Shown here piece by piece: positions 1 to 13,468 of a DNA stretch of 64,000 bases (position 1 is the stretch's first letter; each line of letters begins with the position of its first letter). Location: NCBI GenBank assembly GCA_900660155.1, contig CABFPE010000098.1, positions 1,560,527-1,624,526 on the forward strand, given 5' to 3'. This DNA is from Hofstenia miamia (Eukaryota > Xenacoelomorpha > Acoela > Hofsteniidae). The notes beneath the pieces were generated by a model. The model did no database searches, was not told where the DNA came from, and saw only the letters and a program-made list of their open reading frames with translations. The position numbers and the translations under genes were made by a program.

Positions 1-1468
1 TTGCTTTAGGCTATGTGTAGGCATAGGAGATAAAAGAACTACAACATCTATCAATCAAACATGCACAAATTAGAACACACCCTGAATATACTATGCCATT
101 GGTGTACACAAATATGTGGTAACTACACATTATTTTATATCTTATTATATGAGCTGAGAAGATAAACCTGGAGATAAATTATTTGTATTGAGCTAGAAAT
201 TACAACTTGAGACACACAATTAGCACCTTGGATTTGTAAGAATGGATTCTAATGGCTTGGGTTCAGTGAGATGCTGTGTGAATTGGTCGCTACTTTAACC
301 ATCTTGGAATTACTTTTTTCTACAATGAAATTGGTGAATTACCAATCTTCATTTTGTTTTGTTAGAAAGTGGGTTGCTCTTGGTGATGGTAATCTTCTGC
401 AACCTTTGTACCACTTGAGCTGCTAGATGCACCCTGTGATTCCACACCAGAAGTTGACATGTGTAATCCCAATTACAACTTTCCATATGTTTAAATCACC
501 TAAATTTATGCATTGATGCAATAGGCAAACATTTTGTGACTTAGAAGTATATGCATAAGTTCAACAAAGCTCATTAGTGGGGCAGAAATGTTGAAAATTT
601 CATTGCTTTAACTAGAGCAAAGTGTTTCTAATGCAATAATTTTAACTAAATATATAACACATAGCATGGATTTCTATTATGTCATTCACTATGAAAAAAA
701 CAAAATATGTGCTATTATTAAATGCATAAGGCCTTGAATGGTTACTTCAATTGCAATGGTAGGTAGGATATATTTGAACCAACATGTAAATGTAATAATT
801 GCTAAAAATATGTACATTTTGATTATTATACCTAGTAGCATGTTAATAATTTGCTAACACAAAGACAACATGTTGTTAACCCTTCATAGCAAAAAAAGGA
901 AAAGTCAGGGAAAAATTTAAGCATTAAAGTACATATTTTAAAGAACAAGTGTTCAAAAACCACTATCATGACAATCAATTGTTGCAAAAAATGGAATCAA
1001 AATGAATATTAAATGCATACATTCAAACAAAATGAGTGGGTTTTGGAAATCAAATGAACACATAAATGATTTGGAGAATGAATAATTGTATAAACTTGCA
1101 TTGTTATTAATTCAGTTAATGTTGAAACAAAAGGGAAATGTATTCAACAACATGAATCCTGTTATATTTTCTATAAATGAATAGCATAATTATTCCTAAT
1201 ATCCTCCCCAATAGCCTATGTCAGGTAATGATACATTGTATTTCTTCATTCAATTGAAATCTCCTTTATTTTTGTAAACAAAAATTTGAAATAATATACC
1301 TACATACTAATTTTTGCCAGGCTAATTCTACATTCTAGTAAAATACATATAAAAAAATTACATTCAACATTTTTAAAGTAATAAATAACTCTTGATTACT
1401 GCTAAAGGAATAGAATAGTCTGCCAGCACAAAAACAAATACTATCTGATCAAAAACTATCAGATATTG
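1..1468. other. AT-rich non-coding stretch
   Basis: No gene, RNA or clear mobile element is recognised here. A short minus-strand frame near 363-461 (serine-rich, about 32 codons) is too short to support. CpG is almost absent (one at about 288). Confidence 0.5.
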
Positions 1469-2753
1469 TAGAATCATGGGGGAGCTCTATCTACTCTAGC
1501 AGCACTGGGAAACTCAAGAGTTAAGATTGAAGGTTGCAAAGTTTACCATTGTAGAGAGTGACCCACATTCCAACAAAAGAAAGAAATATGGGTGGTTCAC
1601 TGATTTACTTAAGAAAAACAGAAATTCCATAGTGAACAGACTTCCAGCAGTGACCAATTCACATGGCATCATGCTGAAGCCATATCCATGAAGCCATCCT
1701 TACTCGCCAAGGTGCTAATTGTATGTCTCAAGTATTAATTTCTAGCTCAATAAACAATTTATCTCAGAGTTCTATTATCTCAGCTAATGTAAATAAACAA
1801 TGAACAAAAGGCACATAATTGCTGTGCATTCACATTTGCCAATGGCATAGTATATTTGCAATGTGTTAATAGTATGTGCATGTACAAATTGATTAAATAA
1901 AAAGTTCTTATTCCCTACACTTAACTGTAACTTAAAGCAGCCATGATTCAGGCTGTCACTGTTAAGGAGCTATTTGTTGCCCCAGACCCAGTGCAGTTTC
2001 CTCCTGAATTGTTGCCAGATCTTAAGCAATAATTATCATAACCAAATCCTCAATGACAAATCTAGATAATGAAAGTGAGAAAGATCAAATGCATTTGGAG
2101 GAAGACAAATNTAGAATCATGGGGGAGCTCTATCTACTCTAGCAGCACTGGGAAACTCAAGAGTTAAGATTGAAGGTTGCAAAGTTTACCATTGTAGAGA
2201 GTGACCCACATTCCAACAAAAGAAAGAAATATGGGTGGTTCACTGATTTACTTAAGAAAAACAGAAATTCCATAGTGAACAGACTTCCAGCAGTGACCAA
2301 TTCACATGGCATCATGCTGAAGCCATATCCATGAAGCCATCCTTACTCGCCAAGGTGCTAATTGTATGTCTCAAGTATTAATTTCTAGCTCAATAAACAA
2401 TTTATCTCAGAGTTCTATTATCTCAGCTAATGTAAATAAACAATGAACAAAAGGCACATAATTGCTGTGCATTCACATTTGCCAATGGCATAGTATATTT
2501 GCAATGTGTTAATAGTATGTGCATGTACAAATTGATTAAATAAAAAGTTCTTATTCCCTACACTTAACTGTAACTTAAAGCAGCCATGATTCAGGCTGTC
2601 ACTGTTAAGGAGCTATTTGTTGCCCCAGACCCAGTGCAGTTTCCTCCTGAATTGTTGCCAGATCTTAAGCAATAATTATCATAACCAAATCCTCAATGAC
2701 AAATCTAGATAATGAAAGTGAGAAAGATCAAATGCATTTGGAGGAAGACAAAT
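1469..2753. repeat. 642-bp exact duplication around a single N (probable unmerged contig ends)
   Basis: Bases 1469-2110 recur without visible difference at 2112-2753, separated only by the N at 2111. An exact repeat of this length meeting at one ambiguous base is best explained by two contigs with overlapping ends that were placed side by side. The repeated sequence is not recognised. It contains a 29-codon frame (1943-2032) that is too short to call. Confidence 0.85.
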
Positions 2754-3490
2754 TTATTGTGTGCTTCACTAAAGTTCCCTCAGATATTTATTACAAAATT
2801 CTGTAAATTATTACCTGGTTACTGTGTATAGTTTAAACACAATTTCCCTCACAATGTTAAAACAAGCAATCACACATAATTTTAAGAGAGTGGACAAATA
2901 ATAATTCTATTGAATAACTGCACTAAAAAATGTGAATAAATTGAATTAAAAGAAATTGACCTAATCATCAAACCAGGACGTCAAAAAGATGTAACACTAT
3001 TCTCAGAGTGCCAAATAATTAAAAGGGAAAAATAGGGCCCTGAGTGAATCTACAATATATAATAAAAAATTACAAATAACAAATGAATGTGAAAAAATTA
3101 TTACCTATTACAACAAAGTACAAACTACAAAAAAAATGAACATAATTAAATTTCTATTTTAAATCTAAGCAGATTTTCAAAGGACTGCTAAATGTTTATT
3201 AAATGCAAATGGTGAACCTCAACATTTATAATTATAGAACATAATTACAAATATTTACTTGTAATTCTGTATTTCAGCAATCTTAACTACATAGAAATGT
3301 AATCAAAATAGAGTTTAAAGAAATATATATTTTTATTCAAATATATAATTACAATTTCACTGAAAACATGTCTCTAATGGTATTTAATAGTTTTTGACAT
3401 CAGAATTGGGGGAAATGAGTTTGGGGGAAGTGAGACAGAACCCATGCAGCATTGTGGGAAGTGTTTTTTCATCAGAGAATATTCAGCATT
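2754..3490. other. AT-rich non-coding stretch
   Basis: No coding region, RNA or mobile element is recognised. Confidence 0.4.
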
Positions 3491-3492
3491 AA

Positions 3493-3740
3493 GAGGTGGT
3501 TTTTTCAGTGTGGAGCATAATTCCATCTTGTGTTTTTGTAGAATCTAAACAAGTGTAAATGAGTAATTAATTAAATAGATTATACCATTTGTGAGATAAA
3601 AAATATGGAGCATTTAGAGGTGGTTTTTTCAGCATAGGGCATAATTTCATCTTGCATTTTTGTAGAAGCTAATTGCATTTAAATGAGTAATCAATTAAAT
3701 AGATTATACTATTTGTGAGATAAAAAAATATGAACACAGA
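3493..3740. repeat. Tandem duplication, period about 124 bp
   Basis: Two diverged copies start with GAGGTGGTTTTTTCAG at 3493 and 3617. Each runs on through a shared tail ending in TTTGTGAGATAAAAAA. The copies differ at scattered positions, so this is an old duplication and not an assembly repeat. Confidence 0.75.
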
Positions 3741-3775
3741 GGATTTTTGAGCAGGCTTTTTTTCAGTTGGCAACA

Positions 3776-4015
3776 AATTTCAAATGACAGGAATTCAAAC
3801 AAATGTGGATTTTCTAAACAAGTTATTATTTTGTAATAATGCTTACAAAATGACATATGTGGAGAGGGTATAACAAACCCATGGGCATGGAGAATAGAGC
3901 AAACTTTGAATGATAGGTATTCAAACAAACATAAGATTTCTAAGCAAGTTATTAATTGTAATAATATTGCTTATGAAATGATATATGTGGAGAGGGTATA
4001 ACAAGCATGTAGACA
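3776..4015. repeat. Tandem duplication, period about 126 bp
   Basis: Two diverged copies share the block ATTCAAACAAA near 3793 and 3919 and the block GTGGAGAGGGTATAACAA near 3859 and 3985. It lies directly after the 124-bp duplication but is a different sequence. Confidence 0.7.
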
Positions 4016-4329
4016 TGATGATGGAGTGGACTAACAATACATAAACACCAGCATTATATCTAAGCAGTAAAGTTAATAAACTAAACAAAAATTTCATATT
4101 TACCTAATACAGAGAATTGGAGTGAGTACAGGAGGATGCAGAGAATGAAGGGAATTACTATTACTAGGTATCAGAGTCTAAAACATTAATTATTAACATG
4201 TACTATATAAATTTTCAAATACCTAGGCAAAGGCATTTTATTACATCATCAATTAGTGTAGAAGAGCTGGTGGATGGCAAATTAATAATCTTTTCAATAT
4301 CTACACAAAAATTTTAACATTATAAACAC

Positions 4330-7300
4330 ATACACATATTAAACTACCTTTATGTCCATATTGCAGCATTTCTATGCTATTAACAAGATAGTGATTGTTA
4401 TTGTAGCATGACAGTGCAATACAATTAGACATTTCCATACTAATTGAATGCATGTGTGATCATATCCCCATCATCAGCCTTTGGATGATACCTTCTCCAA
4501 GTAGAATTGATTTTGAACAGGTTGAAGTTCATTGTTTGTTTTACTGTTCATGTTACATCTTTTGCAATTGCCTTCTCCAGTATTTTTGACTATTATCCAT
4601 ATATTCAATCTAGTAGAGTTTTGGTTTTAGTGTCACAGCCCACACTAACATGCCTCCAGATAGCTCATATTTAACTTTTAAGTAAACCTTTTTATTTGTA
4701 TTACTGTATAAAGGTGAACTCTCAGGATAATTGGAGAAATAAAAATGGTTGAGATTGGGACTAGCTCTGAGTACAAATTTTCCAATTGAATTTTATATAA
4801 CAAAGAATCTGTATTGGAATACAGCAGTTTTGTTCTATTCTTTGATGGTTTCATTATTTCATAGTGAAACTTAAACATAATTAATTTTGATAGGAGGTTG
4901 AGTATAGCCATGTTGAGATAGTTGGGATGGTTCCATCTAATATCTTTTTGTCTCAACATGACCTGCACCAAATCCTTGCTGACAATGTTTTAAGATTTAA
5001 ATTCTGGTTTTTTTATTAATTTTTCTGCAGATTCTAAATCATGTGCAAACTTGATGTTTATTCACTTCTTCAAATTCTCCATAAATTTACCAAGCACTGC
5101 ATTCAACATTAATTTGTAGAATGCCTTCTTGAAATCATTGCATGCAGCCTTGCATTTGTCAGTGTTCAAATCAATATATGATTTTAGAAATGGTACCTGT
5201 TCAAATTCTATGGCTTTATGAATTTTCATGATTTTCAATCCTTGACTGACATAAAATTTCAGTACCTCATATTGTTTTTTATAAAAAGTTTGCACAAGTT
5301 TAGGTATAGGTGCTGAATTTATTTTCAATCTGTTTTTTAAATTGAGCTGATAAGGCAATAGATGCTCATCTTCTGTTATCATTTTATGTGGAGCCAGTGT
5401 AAAATCAAAATGCTCGTCATGTAAATATTCCAGGAATTCAAGAACTACTTGCACTAAATAACCAATCTTCAATTTCTGACTTTTAGATAATATAGGCAGG
5501 CTCCAACACATGGTTCTGGTGTATAGGCTGTTCATATTGCCATAGAAACAATAGGTGGTCTCCTTCTAATCATATCCATCTACAATAGGGTTGTTAGCTT
5601 TAAAAAATCTATCAGAAAAAGTCTCACACATTCCACCACATATCCCTTAAAGTATAAAATTCAATTGCTTTTCATTGTGTATAGGATTGAGTGAGAATCC
5701 TGTGTACTTCAACATTGTGTGCCAAACAAATTTGATAATATGAAAAAGTGGTCAGGGTCAAGATTGTAAATCTCCATGCTCTGTACTCAAAATTCTCTTA
5801 TCAAATCCAACAGTAAGAGGATGTCAGTTTGTAAATAATTGTCATAGAACAGTCTAAATGTTTGGCATTCACCCAACAACCATGTATTTTAACATTCAAA
5901 ATCCAGCTCCTCCTGTCTTATCAGGATTATTCTAGTCATTGCATCCAACCAACATCTGATAGCCCCACTTCATTAAATTTATTGAAACTGTCAAACTACA
6001 TATAAGGAAATTGGCCTTTCCCCTGAGAAAATACTGATGCCTTCTGTTGCCCCATTCTATCATTTAAAAATTTACATTTTTCTGCACCAATGTTTTTTGC
6101 AAGGTTTTATAGACTATCAGCTATGAAACAATAGCATTCCAAAAATTGGAGTTCTTCAAAAATGTGTTTAGAAACTCTATTTTTATCAGTATAACTATGT
6201 ACAGGTACCATTAAACTAAGAGAAAGAAACAACTCAGATATGCAGAGGATGCATGACACCTTCTCTCCATCTTTCATTTTTAAGCTTTTTAGAAAAATAT
6301 GCATATCATACTTGCTCCCATTATGCATAAAAACTGGCATAAATTGAGGACTTTGATTTAAAATATTGCAATCATTATGCATGAACCTCTAATTTTTGAT
6401 TGATAACTTTAATATCATTATGTGCAAATGCATTTTTACAAAATATACATTGGGTTGCTGTCACCAACATTGTTTTCCACTACTCCAGAGAAATTACTAA
6501 ATTATGATGTTTTTACTTCAGCTCATATGATTTTTTTGCCAGCTCATGTAAATGATCCCATGGCTCTTCTATGCAATTCTTGTCAGATATTACTTTGCAG
6601 GTATATAGCTTTTCTTCAGTACTACTTGCTACACACATCAGATGGAATTTGTTGAGCCTCACACATCATGTAGCTAGCAGAGAGGTTTGGTTGCACATTG
6701 TGGACTGTTCTTGAAATTGCCTAAATGTCTAGGCTCCCCACAATTGGCATGTAATTCTGTGCTGCAAATGCCTTAATTTTGATCTTGTATGCAGGATCTG
6801 GAAATGTGATGCTCAGCTTTGTGACTCTGTTGCATTTTTTCTTGTGTTTTGAAAAATTTTCTTTTGTTCTGAAACCAGACAAACATTTTGGGCAAAAAAT
6901 CCCTTTTCACAAGACTTAAAAAATCACAGACATGTGTTTAAATTTGTGATTGCTAGATATTGGCTCTTATCATCTTCTTCTATTAGTAATAGATTTACTT
7001 TGTTGATACAAGCATGGAGACATATACACTGGCACAAGGCATTATTTGTGTAGAGAATAGACATTAACATTTATTGATTTCCATGCTTCAAAAATACATA
7101 TATTATTTAGTGATAAAAGGAATTTGCGACCTGTATACTTTAGTGATGGTAGAAATTTTTTCATTTGTGTTATTTGGCATCAAACTTGAATTTCAGGGTG
7201 AAGGCAAGCTAGAACACTATACACAAAACATAAGTTGGATTGACTGGTTTTCAGATTTACTAAGAAAGTGCTTCATATAAGATGGTCAGGCAAAGGAATA

Positions 7301-7960
7301 TAAGACCCTCCACAACTTGGACAATATTTGGAAACATGAAGTCCAACTCTATTTATGCATTTTAATATAAAGTCACTAATGTTTGTAGTGTACATACAGG
7401 TGTAGTTTGTAATTTCTTTGACTAGTCTGTAGAAATTGTTATCATTTAGTCCAGATCAAAAAACTGACACAGGGAAGATGTGGGATGGAGTACTGCCACT
7501 TTTTCTTCATCATTTTCTTGGGGTTTCACCATCCCTATCTCACAAGTCAAGTATATTTTCACAGAATAATCAGTTGAATTTTTGTTTGAATCATATTGCT
7601 TTATGATGGTTTGAGAAAGCTTTGTATACATGGACTGACATTGACATTATTTGACAAGTAACTTGCAAATGATCCTCTACATACATTTTCTGTTTTTTGG
7701 TATGGTATGATGGTTATTCAAAACTGGTTGTACTTGATTTTCAACAGGGTGTTTTTCATAAAATGCAATGCTGTCTTGCTTTCAAAATATGTTTTGCAAT
7801 AAACACAGAATTTTACTGTTGTGCACCTATACCTGTTACATAAATGCGACCTCACTAGTTGTGGTCTGGGGGCAGTATATTGACACAAACCACAGAAATA
7901 TTGAATCTTTGGTTTAAATAGACTAGGTATTAGTAAATGATAGGAAAATATCAATTTTGA
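4330..7960 (-). mobile_element. Polinton-type protein-primed DNA polymerase B, fossil copy 1
   Basis: This is a fossil of the family B, protein-primed DNA polymerase found in Polintons (Mavericks) and related elements. Seen on the minus strand, from its amino end near 7950 downward: a cysteine-histidine zinc-finger-like segment; an exonuclease-type block of the HNGSKYDMHIF kind near 6300; a polymerase block with LHDEHFDFTLAPHKM near 5400 and DLNTDKCKAACNDFKKAF near 5130; and the catalytic SNTDSLLY block near 4810. The family role is replication of the element's own DNA. The copy is broken, with many breaks along its length. No capsid, ATPase, protease or integrase gene is seen next to it. It is related to the copy at 21.6-26.4 kb but clearly diverged, so both are old. 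Confidence 0.8.
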
Positions 7961-8089
7961 AAAAAAATTTAAACAAAATTTTAAAAAACATGGGCTAGAA
8001 TAATTTCTTTTTTGTCATAATACATAATCATTTTAAAAAATATAAACCAATAAAAAGGCAAACCATGAAAAATGTACATAAACACATTG

Positions 8090-8580
8090 TGGGAAAAAAT
8101 GCCAGTGTATTGTAACACTTAAAAACATGTATTCACCCAAAAATGGGTATTAGGTAAAATTGACATTGTAATGTAAGAATTAAATAAATCACATATTCAC
8201 CCAAAAACAGGTAATAGATAAAATTTACAGTGTAATGTAACAATTAAATAAATCACATATTCACCCAAAAACAGGTATTAGATATTAACTCATGCATGTT
8301 TAAAAATCAAAAAAAAAGTATACACAATCATTCAATAATGATAACTCTCCTCATAAAACAATAATTACATTTTAAAGTGTTAATGTGTATTCATCCCAAA
8401 AACAGGTATTAAATAAGAAATGCTAATGTAATGTAACATTTAAAAACATGTATTCTCCCAAAAAATGGTTAACAATGCATGCATGTTTAAAAATCAAACA
8501 AAAGTATAAACAATCATTAAATAATGATAACTCTCTTTGTAAAAATGATAATTACATTTAAAGTGTTAGCATTGCTCATT
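8090..8580. repeat. Tandem and interleaved repeats, 64-bp unit
   Basis: The motif ATTCACCCAAAAA recurs at 8131, 8195 and 8259 with exact 64-bp spacing, and variant copies lie at 8389 and 8452. A second unit, beginning GCATGTTTAAAAATCAAA and running to ATAATGATAACTCTC, occurs near 8297 and 8479. The region is therefore a higher-order repeat of two alternating modules. Confidence 0.75.
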
Positions 8581-9612
8581 GAGAAAAACCATATATTTTA
8601 CCCACATTAAATGTCTAATAGAATATAGCAGATATTTAAAATGTAAAGCAAAACACTTTTAAAAATACTTACGCATTTTTAAAAATACATGGAGAGAGCA
8701 ACCTTTTAACACACTAAATAATTAACTTAATAATAATCAAGAAATAAAGGGTGAATGAGAAGAGGGTAAAATTCATTTTACAAATACAGTGTCTATAATG
8801 AGCATGAAAGAATGTAGAACATGATAAAATCAAACATTTCCTTTCACCCCTTTTTAAATTAAATTTGGGAAAAATGAGTGAGCATAGAAATTTGTGTAAT
8901 AAATCAATTTCAAGATTTTGTTCTCACTTTAGTAATAAAAACCAATTTCATTTTTGAATTTCATGTAAGTGAGAAATAAAACATCATTTCCACTAACATC
9001 TTGGGGTATTAGTTAATAACACATGCATGTTAAAATTAAAAAACTATTTTAAACAAGAATACTTTTAATGAATAACCACTTCAATGTATAACATTTAAAT
9101 AATTAAATGCATACAGAGAGAGGGAGATAGTGATTTTGTAGCACATTAAAATTGACATTTTAAATAATAGCTAGAAAATAGAGCTGTGAATAAAACTCAT
9201 TTTATGTATATAATATCTAAGTGCAAGGAATCAAATATTTTAATTCCACTTTTTTAATTAAATTTTTAAAAAGTGAGCACAGACATTTGTGAATTTTAGT
9301 AAAATATCTTCACTGTTGCAATAAAACAATTCGTTTTTTTTTAAATTTGTAACACAGTTATTAGTTTAAACAGTAAACCTCTAATTGTTTTTTCTAATGA
9401 TATGAAAATCAGATATGTGTTTTTATTAATTTTCAAATTTGATTTTCAAATTACACATCTGAATATAACTATGTTTACCATACTTTCAAATTAAAAAATA
9501 TTGACAAGAGTACTGTATTATTTAAATGTAAAAAACCTTTATAGTGTTTTTAAATATGCAAAAGATGGTAAACCCAATTTTTAAAATAAGAAAAGCATGC
9601 TATATTGTGTAC
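8581..9612. other. AT-rich non-coding stretch
   Basis: Nothing is recognised except a weak further copy of the GCATGTTAAAA module near 9025. Confidence 0.4.
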
Positions 9613-10041
9613 TTATGTGGCATTGTTGTCTCTGTTGCTTGTAGAAGCATTGTTAGCAACCAAGCTAGTGGGTTCAGACACTGTAGTGGTTTGATCATTT
9701 CCATAACTGATTTGTGAATTTTGCTGCTCACATTCTAACATCATTTTGTTGGCCTGGTCTTCAAAGTTTTGGGACCATTCTTCAAAATCAATCATCAGAG
9801 AATTTGATTGTTCATCATTAGATGGTAGGTCAAAACTAAAAGCATTGTTTTATAAAATGGGAAAAAACAATAAATAAATGAATGAATAATTATATTAGAT
9901 GAAACACAAATTATAAAAAAATACTTACATTGTTTCATCAAATAAAATGTCTAGAGGGTTTTCATAGAGATTATCCTTGATGATTTCTTTGAACTGGGAA
10001 TTCCAGATGGACAAAAAATGACAAACATTGTTGAAAGACAT
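9613..10041 (-). CDS. Unrecognised two-exon gene, about 111 residues
   Basis: Two minus-strand exons are joined by a 93-bp intron with good splice sites. Exon 1 is 10041-9929, starts at ATG and ends at the donor GTAAGT. Exon 2 is 9835-9613, follows the acceptor CTTTTAG and ends at a stop. The phases match: two bases of a codon lie in exon 1 and one in exon 2. The protein is acidic in the middle (NPLDILFDET, then DFEEWSQNFEDQ) and rich in Gln, Asn, Ser and Thr at the carboxyl end. No transmembrane segment or known domain is seen, and no family is recognised. It lies about 1.7 kb upstream of polymerase fossil 1 on the same strand, so it could be host or element-borne. The first exon sits on a 65-bp tandem duplication, so the true start may differ. 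Confidence 0.4.
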
Positions 10042-10110
10042 TTGATGATTTCCTTGAACTAGGAATTCCAGCTGGACAAAAAATCACAAACATTGTTGAA
10101 AGACATTTTA
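9981..10110. repeat. Tandem duplication, 65-bp unit
   Basis: TGATTTCYTTGAACT begins at 9981 and again at 10046. The copies run through AGGACAAAAAAT-like and ACAAACATTGTTGAAAGACA blocks. The left copy encodes most of exon 1 of the small gene. The right copy is interrupted in the same frame. Confidence 0.75.
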
Positions 10111-10984
10111 AAATGAAAGCATTGAAAGTATAAAAATCAAACTGTATAATAGCAAATTCAAATGAGAAGTGATCTCAATGGCAGCATCACATAAAAACAC
10201 TGATTTCTAATTAGGTAAAATCACAGCACACTAAAATAGATTGGATTTGAAATTTATTCCTATAGGTCACTAATTAAAAATGATGTTGCATTTTTTAAAA
10301 ATTAATGACAAAGCACAAAGCCACTATCATTTAGAGAACAATGGGTTAAAACCACAAAAAATGAAATGTCATTTTGACCACATAATAGGTTTAAGCACCA
10401 CAGTTGGCTGGACATGACAACCTAGTTTCAGATTTAATAAACATCTTTTGCCCAAAGCACTTTGTTTGGGTGAATTTAATTATCTTGGAAAAAATAATCT
10501 TAGATATGAAAGACATAATATCTGGAGTCTTGTAACCCAAATTTAATCAAATAAGTTACAATCTGAAATAGTGAATACAAAATACTATTGGAAACATTAT
10601 ATTGTAAAACAAAATTAATGTCAACCCAAAAAAATCTTTGAATGTTAAAATGTAAAATAATAACTATCTATGAATGTAAAATTTCACAATTATATGCTTA
10701 AGATATCAATCTTTAAGGAAATCCATTTTAGCATTCATTGTAATAAAAAATAATACCAAATAATAATATACAAAATTTCATTCTCTGAAAAATAATTGTA
10801 AAGGGTATAAATTAAAAATGTACCTCTACTCTAGTAGTCTAGTTGATGATGAAGTTGTGCTTTACACCTTGGTCAAAATGTATATCTATAAATTAATTTT
10901 TTCCAAATAAAACAAAAATTTGTTAGTTAATGTAATTAAATTTCTATTATTAATTGATATTCATTCATTTATTATATTATAGCA
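10111..10984. other. AT-rich non-coding stretch
   Basis: No coding or RNA feature is recognised. Confidence 0.4.
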
Positions 10985-11589
10985 TAGAATAGAATAGAAT
11001 TTCTTATTAAGTGTAGTACATTGTCATAATTATACACCTCAATGAAAGCTGCTAATACTATGCTTAATTTGTCAATAACAACATAAAATACACAAAAACT
11101 ATAAAAACATAATAAGGGTCAAAGCAAATTTATTGCTGTAAATAAATGACAGTAAAAAAACTATAAACTACAAATACATGTATTTACAAAATAATAATAA
11201 AATACATATAGAATAAAGGTATGTGTGTGTGTCTATGTGTGTGGTGAGCTCAGTGTAAAAAACCAGTAAATGTGTTTAACATGTTTGTGTCTCCAATTGT
11301 ATTTTGTTGATGTAAAAGTATGATTTTTAATTTTTTTCTAAATTCTTATCTCATTTTCTAAATCATTCCAAATATTAGAGGCTGCTTGGTGAAAACTAGG
11401 ATGGGGAATACTGCTACAAATAAACTTATGTGATTGAAGATTTACTTTTAAGTAATTATCAAGAAAAGAAATTGATTGTTGACCATATTTATACTTAAAT
11501 AAAATTGAAGCAGCATGGAATTGTATAGCAGGGATAATATATTATACTTTTGTCTGTATTCACTAACATGGTCATGCTTACATGCAAAA

Positions 11590-13468
11590 TTAAATGTTTT
11601 TAATGCTCAATTAAAAGTTTTTGATAATAAATAGCAGCTTTTTGTATTAAAATTTATAAATAAAAATGAACAATAATGTAATTGTGATAAACAAAGGCAT
11701 GTAATAATTGAATGTGATAATCTGGTCCACAATTTCTGAGGTGGTATATGTATCTAATGCCAGAAGCCATTTTTTGTAATTTTTTTAGGAGAAATTTATC
11801 AAATTTTAAATCTTTGTCAATATCAAGACCTAAATATGTAACATGATCAGATTGTTTTATTGGAACACTGTTAACAATTAATTTGATCTTGTTTATTATT
11901 TCTTTTACAGAATTGGGGGAAAATATGATAAATTGTGTTATTTCAATATCAATTTTTAATTGATTTGATGAGAAATACCTAGAAAGATTTTCAATATCAC
12001 TTTGTAAATTTTTTTAGCCCTAAATGCATCATTATCTGTATTTATGAGGCAAGTATCATCAGCAAATTGATATATTTCACTATGTTTTACATGTTTATTA
12101 TGTCATTTACATATATTGCAAATAAAATTGGCCCTAGTACTGTGCTTTGCAGCACTCCTCGATTTGTTTTAATATAATCAGATTTCATATTATTCATTAA
12201 AATATGCTGTTTTCTATTTTCTAAAAAACCCATAAGTAACTTAATTGAATTTTGTTGAAATCCATAATTTTTTAGTTTAATTGCTAAAATTTTGAAGTTC
12301 ATTGAATTAAAAGCTTTGCTTAAGTCTAGAAGTGCTATGCAACTGGATTTATTTTGAGATTTATTTGAGGATGTTTTTTCAGCAATTGAAATAATTGCAT
12401 CACTTTTACTATAGCTAGTGTGGAAACCATATTGTTTAGATGATAAGATATTCTCAGATTTAAGGTATTGGTTAATTTGAATGTGCAATAATTTTTAGAA
12501 TAATTTACTAAAAGGGTGTGTTATTGAGNTTAAATGTTTTTAATGCTCAATTAAAAGTTTTTGATAATAAATAGCAGCTTTTTGTATTAAAATTTATAAA
12601 TAAAAATGAACAATAATGTAATTGTGATAAACAAAGGCATGTAATAATTGAATGTGATAATCTGGTCCACAATTTCTGAGGTGGTATATGTATCTAATGC
12701 CAGAAGCCATTTTTTGTAATTTTTTTAGGAGAAATTTATCAAATTTTAAATCTTTGTCAATATCAAGACCTAAATATGTAACATGATCAGATTGTTTTAT
12801 TGGAACACTGTTAACAATTAATTTGATCTTGTTTATTATTTCTTTTACAGAATTGGGGGAAAATATGATAAATTGTGTTATTTCAATATCAATTTTTAAT
12901 TGATTTGATGAGAAATACCTAGAAAGATTTTCAATATCACTTTGTAAATTTTTTTAGCCCTAAATGCATCATTATCTGTATTTATGAGGCAAGTATCATC
13001 AGCAAATTGATATATTTCACTATGTTTTACATGTTTATTATGTCATTTACATATATTGCAAATAAAATTGGCCCTAGTACTGTGCTTTGCAGCACTCCTC
13101 GATTTGTTTTAATATAATCAGATTTCATATTATTCATTAAAATATGCTGTTTTCTATTTTCTAAAAAACCCATAAGTAACTTAATTGAATTTTGTTGAAA
13201 TCCATAATTTTTTAGTTTAATTGCTAAAATTTTGAAGTTCATTGAATTAAAAGCTTTGCTTAAGTCTAGAAGTGCTATGCAACTGGATTTATTTTGAGAT
13301 TTATTTGAGGATGTTTTTTCAGCAATTGAAATAATTGCATCACTTTTACTATAGCTAGTGTGGAAACCATATTGTTTAGATGATAAGATATTCTCAGATT
13401 TAAGGTATTGGTTAATTTGAATGTGCAATAATTTTTAGAATAATTTACTAAAAGGGTGTGTTATTGAG
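11590..13468. repeat. 939-bp exact duplication around a single N (probable unmerged contig ends)
   Basis: Bases 11590-12528 recur at 12530-13468. The same 133-codon reverse transcriptase frame therefore appears twice (12087-12488 and 13027-13428). The N at 12529 and the lack of visible differences point to an assembly overlap and not to two elements. Confidence 0.9.

Noticed and set aside
363-461. Serine-rich 32-codon frame
   Set aside because: It is too short, with no domain or supporting splice context.
1943-2032. 29-codon frame beginning MIQAVTVKEL
   Set aside because: It is short and unsupported, and it lies in the duplicated contig end.
12045-12075. TCATCAG strings in the LINE as hammerhead cores
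   Set aside because: They encode the Ala-Asp-Asp RT motif, and no GAAA or helix partners follow.
13027-13428. Second LINE reverse transcriptase gene
   Set aside because: It is base-for-base the same as 12087-12488 and arises from the duplicated contig end at the N.
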